A DNA stretch of 64,000 nucleotides, taken from assembly GCA_030533445.1 (NCBI GenBank), contig CM060072.1:15061767-15125766 (forward strand). The letters are read 5' to 3'. Shown here in pieces: positions 58,316 to 64,000 of this stretch; the first letter of the stretch is position 1, and every line of letters starts with the position of its first letter. Position numbers and translations under genes: made by a program. Origin of the DNA: Cyprinodon diabolis. Lineage: Eukaryota > Chordata > Actinopteri > Cyprinodontiformes > Cyprinodontidae. The notes below the pieces were generated by a model that made no database searches, was not told where the DNA came from, and saw nothing but the letters and a program-made list of their open reading frames with translations.

Positions 58316-61300
58316 ATGACAGACTCCAAATATTTCACTACCAACAAAAAAGGTGAATGCAAAAAAAGTGTAAAAACATGCATTTTTTAGAATGTATTTA
58401 TAGATTATTTTTCTTTTTATATTTGTTTCCTAAAAATAAGAAAAGTGTTTTGTTTTTATTTTTTTTCAACTTAAAAATATGTATTTGTAAGACATGTCTG
58501 TATCATCCATTTTTTAGGGGAGATCTTTGAGCTGAAGGCGGAGTTGAACAATGAGAAGAAAGAGAAAAGAAAAGAGGCAGTAAAGAAGGTCATCGCTGCA
58601 ATGACTGTTGGCAAAGATGTCAGGTACACCAGCAGATTAAACTTCACATATTGACAGTTGGTTCCTGCTGTAATCCTCACAGGATTATGCTGCCACCACT
58701 ATGGTGATATGTGTTCATAATGATGATGTGACCGGTGTATTATTTCTAACATACAGACTCCTACAGGCCCAAAAACACATTTGTTTTCATAGCTTCTAAT
58801 CATGAGCATTCAAACTGGAGAATGTAACTGTGTTTTTTTTTCTCAGTTCTTTGTTCCCAGATGTGGTGAACTGTATGCAGACTGACAACCTGGAGCTGAA
58901 GAAGTTGGTCTACCTTTACTTAATGAACTATGCCAAAAGCCAGCCAGACATGGCCATCATGGCTGTGAACAGCTTTGTTAAGGTAAGTGTTTTACAACTT
59001 GATACTAGAGTGTGTGTTTGCCATGTGGTAACATTGTGGAAGTTGTTGTGATTAGCTATAGTTGTCAGGCCCTTTTTGATACAATTTTTACACACTAAAA
59101 CGATGCAACGATTTTTTGTATCCCCTTCTGGGCTCTAGTGAATAAAACCCCATTTAAAAAAAAAAAAAATCTCTTAACCTATTTTATAGGACTGTGAGGA
59201 CCCTAACCCTCTGATCCGGGCTCTGGCTGTTCGCACCATGGGCTGCATCCGGGTGGATAAGATCACAGAGTACCTGTGTGAGCCGCTGAGGAAGTGCCTG
59301 AAGGATGAAGACCCGTATGTAAGGAAGACGGCAGCTGTTTGTGTGGCAAAGCTGCATGACATCAATGCTCAGATGGTGGAAGATCAGGGATTCCTGGACT
59401 CCCTGAGAGATCTCATCGCTGACTCAAACCCCATGGTTGGCCTTCCTCTTTATATTTCATAAATATACTTACTTTAGTTTGTGCCTATTAAGATAATGCT
59501 GTATTAATTCTATGGACTTTGTGAAGTCTGTGTTTTACAACTGTGAGCCTCACCCCACAGGTTGTTGCCAATGCAGTCGCTGCTTTGTCGGAGATCAGCG
59601 AGTCTCACCCCAACAGCAATTTGCTGGACCTGAATCCCCAGAATATCAACAAGTTATTGACGGCCCTTAACGAGTGCACAGAATGGGGGCAGATCTTTAT
59701 CCTGGACTGCCTGTCCAACTACAACCCCAAGGATGACCGAGAGGCTCAGAGGTAGAAAAGCTGTAATTAATTAAATTTCATTAAGATGGTTATTAAAACC
59801 AAAGGATATCCCGTTCTTCTCTTAGCTTATAGTGCTGAGATCTTTCTTCTCCTTTTGTGTCTCAAAGCATCTGTGAGCGTGTCACTCCACGACTGTCTCA
59901 TGCCAACTCAGCTGTGGTCCTGTCCGCCGTAAAGGTCCTGATGAAGTTTCTGGAGCTGCTGCCAAAGGACTCTGATTATTACAACACATTGCTGAAGAAA
60001 CTATCTCCCCCGCTGGTTACCTTGCTGTCTGGAGAACCAGAGGTCCAGTATGTGGCTCTGAGGAACATCAACCTTATTGTTCAGAAGAGGTATGAGATCA
60101 GTACATTTCTCTTGATAGGTCTCCCAGTGTAAGCAAATTCTTTGCAAAATGCACAGACTTCCAATATATTTTGGAAAATACAGAATTTAATTTAAGATAC
60201 ATTTTTGTTACTGTGTTATTGCTGGGAAAAAATTGTGTTTAAAAATATTTTAAATATCCTAGCTTTATTTACTCAACTTTTTTCCCTATAGTTGCTTTGC
60301 ATTATAGATTTATGTCCCCTGGAAGAATTAAACATACAATTCTTTATTTTTTTCCGCTCCTTTATAAATGGACAGGAAATTGAGCTGAATTCTGTGCTTT
60401 TCTTTGCAGACCTGAGATCCTGAAGCAGGAGATTAAAGTGTTCTTCGTCAAGTATAACGACCCGATCTATGTGAAACTGGAAAAACTAGACATCATGATC
60501 CGTTTGGCCTCTCAGGCCAACATTGCTCAGGTAAGGTTATTGGATGAAACGCAGCCGATCTTTATCTTTCATGTCTGAAGGTTGGTTCTTGCTGAAAAAG
60601 ACATTTAGAAACCAAACACAGTCAAACTGAAGTTAAATAAAAAGCTTCAGGAAAATATGTTTTCTTTTTGTATATGTTTAGCTTTATTTGCTTTATTATA
60701 ATGTAATTAACAAAATGTGATTTGATTCCTGCAGGTTTTGGCCGAGCTGAAGGAATATGCCACAGAAGTAGATGTTGACTTTGTGCGCAAAGCTGTTCGA
60801 GCTATCGGACGATGTGCCATCAAAGTGGAGGTGAAAACATTTGTCAACTGATATTTTTAGAGGACTGTCAGTGACCGAAATACGATGAGTATCGTCTGAT
60901 GTCCTGTTTGAACCCCAGAAATCCATTTTTTTTTTGTGTTTAGTTAACACACCATACCAAAGCATCAATAGGTCTCGCTGACAACAACATTCTTTAATAC
61001 ATACATTGTTACTGAAAGTAAAAGGCTGGAATTTATCTTAAAAAATCTAGGGCCAAAAACAGTTAATCGGATAAATAATGATTAATCAGTTATTGAAATA
61101 ATTGACAACTAATTTAGTAATTGATGATTCGTCAACTGGAGTATAGAGACTGTAAAAATGCCTTTAGCTGACAGAGCAACCCACTTTGAGTAACAATATT
61201 ACCGAAAGTTAAGATAAAAAAATCTTTTTCTTCTATCAATATGAACTCAAGTGGAAGCATTTTAGATTCACCTGATTTAATTTAGTAAAAAGTCTTCTTT

Positions 61301-64000
61301 AAGATACCTTTTGCCATCCAATTATTAAATGATTAATCGAAAAAAAATAATTGACAGATTAATCTATTTGCAAAATAATCGTTAGTTGCAGCCCTAAAAA
61401 TTCTTTCAGGAGAAGCACTGAAGGTGTCGGATGGGATTTAAAGGAAACTGTTTAGTTTGGAGACTTGCCTGCTTTTTCATATTACAACTGAGCGCTGGAC
61501 TGGTTGCAGTAAAGATGCCCTCCTATGCTCATCATTCAGCTTGTTTGATGTGGAAATTTTTGCAGCATTTCTCAGTTAGGAGACTCCTGTCCATTCCCCA
61601 CCAATAGACATGAACACCTAGTGATTCTGACCACTTTACCATCAAAAGCTGATACTAAAAATGCCTTAAAATGTCATTCTCATTATGCTTCTCTCTTTGT
61701 TTTAAAATAACATTTCAATCCAAATTCAGATAATAGATGTGATATAATAGTCAAATCTGACTGGACCTGGCTACTAGTTCTGGCGTGGACTTGTTCTTTC
61801 AACCTACTGTGACCTTTTGTTGGTTTATGAAGGTGGCCTTTGTTTCTGCAGCAATCAGCTGAGCGCTGCGTCAGCACACTCCTCGACCTGATCCAAACCA
61901 AGGTCAACTATGTGGTACAGGAAGCTATTGTGGTCATTAGGGACATTTTCCGCAAGTACCCAAACAAGTACGTTTCTATTGAGCCAACATCCATACTAAT
62001 AATATCTGTTCAGTCGTAGTGGATTCTGACCACTGAGATGTGGATGTTCTTCAGGTATGAGAGCATCATTGCCACTCTGTGTGAGAACCTGGACTCCCTG
62101 GATGAACCTGATGCTCGAGGCGCCATGATCTGGATCGTTGGAGAGTATGCAGAGAGAATCGATAACGCAGACGAGCTGCTGGAGAGCTTTCTGGAGGGTT
62201 TTCACGATGAGAGCACTCAGGTGAGTTCAATAAAAATGGGAAAAAGAGGTTCCTGTGAACTAACGTCAAACAACTAGCTTCACCGTCTTTTAAGAACAAA
62301 GTGTGAGCTGACCGGAAAGTACTGGAACTAACCAAGGGAAAGTACTGGAACTAACCAAGTTACAAGTTATCCACTAGTGTTGCTCCGATGCCATTTTTTG
62401 GCCCCGATACCTGGCTGTCCAACACGATACCATCTGTTTGAAATTGATGTCTCTGTGTGTGTATATATCAGAAGAACTGCATACTACTTTGATATAAATA
62501 AATTGCCATCATGGCTTTGTCAAGCTGCTGCCTACCTTTGTGAAGCAGAGAAAAAATAATACAAAGTGAATCCAGTAGAAATTTTTATTGCCTACCTGGA
62601 ATGGGTGACAATAGTTGAATAAACTTTTGGCTCTCAAAGTGGTATCGGTGCCCTATTTGTTGGTACTCACTATCACCATTTTAGTGCAGTATCAGGGCCC
62701 CGCCTGATAGTAGTATTGTTATCGGTGCAACACTATTTGAATTACATCCAAGTACAGCTGCTTGTTTTTGCCTTGCAGGTGCAACTCACTTTGTTGACTG
62801 CCATCGTCAAGCTGTTCCTGAAGAAGCCATCAGAGACTCAGGAGCTGGTGCAGCAGGTCCTCAGTCTGGCCACTCAAGTTAGTCTCTTTATATATTGGCT
62901 ATATAACTCAGTGTCTTCCAGAGTCATAAAAAAAGACTTTCAAACAGCTGCAGCACCTACTTTAAAATTTAAATTTACATATGACTCGCATTTGTTTTTC
63001 ATCTTCTGATATAAGTTCTAAATGCATATTTCAGTTTTGTAACGTAGTCCTGTGTAATGTTTACATGAAACAATAGTAAAATGAGATAAAATGCCTTGTT
63101 TTTATTATATCCAAAATGAAACTGCACAGATATAAAATAAATTGATTAGTTTGTATATTTGATACCTTAAGAATATTATTTTCCCCTATTTGTTTTTTAG
63201 TTGTATCTAGTTCTCTATAAAGCAGTTTATCAATCACACTCCCACACCTGCTTCGGATTATAATTCCTATTAAGGGACTCATTTTCATATATATTATATA
63301 AAGAAAAAAAAATCATAGGGTATTTTTATTTTATCTTCATATTCAGCTGATTTTGGGACTTAACAAAGATTAATTTCACTTATATATAGTAAAAGTCTTG
63401 CTACCTGACCTTAAAACTCCCATCACAGTTCATTTGCTCCATACGTCTTTATCACTGTGAATGTGTTCTTAGTGCACTCAGAAGTGATGTTCAGAAATCT
63501 CCCGTCTGTTTTCATGTGGGTCCTCCGTCTGAGCAGGTCAGGTCACCTCAGACAGCGCAGAAGCTGCAGGAACAAATCCAATCTCTGTATCTCTGTTGTT
63601 TCTATTGTTCAAGGTTTTATAGTTGGAAAAATTCAGATTTGCAAGATTAAATTCACTTAACAAAATTAGTATTAAGTGTTTTTTTTGTTTTTAAATCAGG
63701 GAAAAAACAAAATGTAGGGATGTTCATTATTCATGACTTTTGTTGTGATCAGTCAATCAAAATTGAAATGCAAATCTGTTCACTAGCTCAGTCCTACATT
63801 AAGACTTCTCTCTTTTTTTTTTTTTTTTCCATCAGGACTCGGATAACCCAGACCTCCGTGACAGGGGCTACATTTACTGGCGCCTGTTGTCCACTGACCC
63901 AGTGACTGCCAAAGAGGTGGTGCTGTCAGAAAAGCCCCTGATCTCTGAGGAGACAGACTTGATTGAGCCCACTCTGCTGGACGAGCTGATCTGCCACATC
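58316..64000 (+). CDS. ap2b1: AP-2 complex subunit beta (beta-2 adaptin), 5' 567 codons, runs off window
   Basis: Exons are 58298-58352 (ATG at 58316), 58518-58623, 58847-58982, 59190-59435, 59561-59751, 59868-60089, 60410-60530, 60735-60830, 61852-61967, 62055-62220, 62779-62877 and 63836 to the edge. They read [20 protein letters not shown] onward through the HEAT/ARM-repeat trunk, with [60 protein letters not shown] and related blocks. [21 protein letters not shown] and [13 protein letters not shown] are beta-2 rather than AP1B1 forms. The trunk binds the alpha and mu2 subunits. The hinge (clathrin box) and appendage, which bind clathrin and endocytic adaptors, lie beyond the window. AP-2 drives clathrin-mediated endocytosis at the plasma membrane. 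One change stands out: DARGAMIW where mammals have DARAAMIW. Two MITEs lie in its introns. Confidence 0.97.
61048..61396. mobile_element. hAT-type MITE, sister of the 23.0-kb copy
   Basis: It starts tagggccaaaaacag and ends gttagttgcagcccta, with 'gattaatcag'/'tgattaatcg' subterminal stretches. The interior shares 'tttagctgacagagcaaccc' with the inverted sequence of the pom121 copy. Flanking 8-mers do not match well. It lies in the ap2b1 intron between coding exons 8 and 9. Confidence 0.65.
62314..62359. repeat. Perfect 23-bp tandem duplication
   Basis: A 23-mer beginning ggaaagtactggaactaa is repeated exactly (62314-62336, 62337-62359) in an ap2b1 intron, 15 bp before a MITE. It looks like a small local slippage or repair product. 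Confidence 0.85.
62375..62735. mobile_element. hAT-type MITE (copy B), sister of the 37.5-kb copy
   Basis: The ends tagtgttgctccgat and, inverted, tagtgttgcaccgat, plus shared interior landmarks ('gccatcatggctttgtcaag', 'cctacctttgtgaagcag', 'gcccta'/'tgttggtactc') mark it as the same family as the zw10 copy. It is more diverged and has no matching 8-bp flanks. It lies in the ap2b1 intron between coding exons 10 and 11. Confidence 0.8.

Noticed and set aside
58316..64000. Assignment of the adaptin gene to ap1b1
   Set aside because: Several positions separate the paralogues ([32 protein letters not shown]), and all fit beta-2 rather than beta-1.

Overview
This window is vertebrate nuclear DNA, almost certainly from a teleost fish. 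It holds five spliced genes with GT-AG introns and vertebrate protein families, separated and interrupted by AT-rich non-coding DNA. That DNA is full of fish-type repeats: Tc1/mariner elements, hAT and piggyBac relics, tRNA-derived SINEs and LINE tails. I cannot fix the species. The repeat families look like those of spiny-rayed fishes, but that is an impression from memory.

Layout. (1) 1.4-7.8 kb, minus strand: tbl2, a WD40 protein with an N-terminal membrane anchor, complete in seven coding exons. A full-length Tc1 transposon sits in one of its introns. (2) 7.8-10.4 kb: intergenic DNA with an exact 560-bp tandem duplication. (3) 10.4-26.4 kb, minus strand: pom121, the membrane-anchored FG nucleoporin, complete in 13 coding exons. 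Its introns carry a piggyBac relic, a nearly intact hAT transposon, SINEs and several short inverted-repeat elements. (4) 26.5-29.9 kb: intergenic DNA with a decayed Tc1 element. (5) 29.9-42.5 kb, minus strand: zw10 (RZZ kinetochore and NRZ tethering complexes), complete in 16 coding exons, with a second full-length Tc1 in its last intron. (6) 42.5-44.2 kb: a bidirectional intergenic region holding a CRE near zw10 and an RFX X-box-like site near mks1. (7) 44.2-53.4 kb, plus strand: mks1, the B9-domain ciliary transition-zone protein, complete in 18 exons. (8) 53.4-58.3 kb: intergenic DNA plus the probable ap2b1 promoter and 5' UTR. (9) 58.3-64.0 kb, plus strand: ap2b1 (beta-2 adaptin), first 12 coding exons (567 codons), running off the window end.

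The five genes are ordinary conserved housekeeping, ciliary or cell-division genes and do not form a pathway together. tbl2 and pom121 also lie in the same human region (7q11.23), so that pair looks like conserved synteny. I built the exon structures by matching reading frames to known families and choosing splice sites that keep the frame. The summed coding lengths divide by three for all four complete genes (441, 1144, 767 and 562 aa).

I found no previously undescribed system. What deserves a second look is mobile-element biology: two Tc1 elements with uninterrupted DD34E transposases, a hAT transposase with only two visible lesions, a foldback insertion with a perfect 14-bp target duplication, a hAT-type MITE nested in a SINE, and the exact 560-bp duplication. 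Also of interest are promoter-type sites (NRF1, CRE, X-box), a GC-AG intron and a NAGNAG acceptor in mks1.
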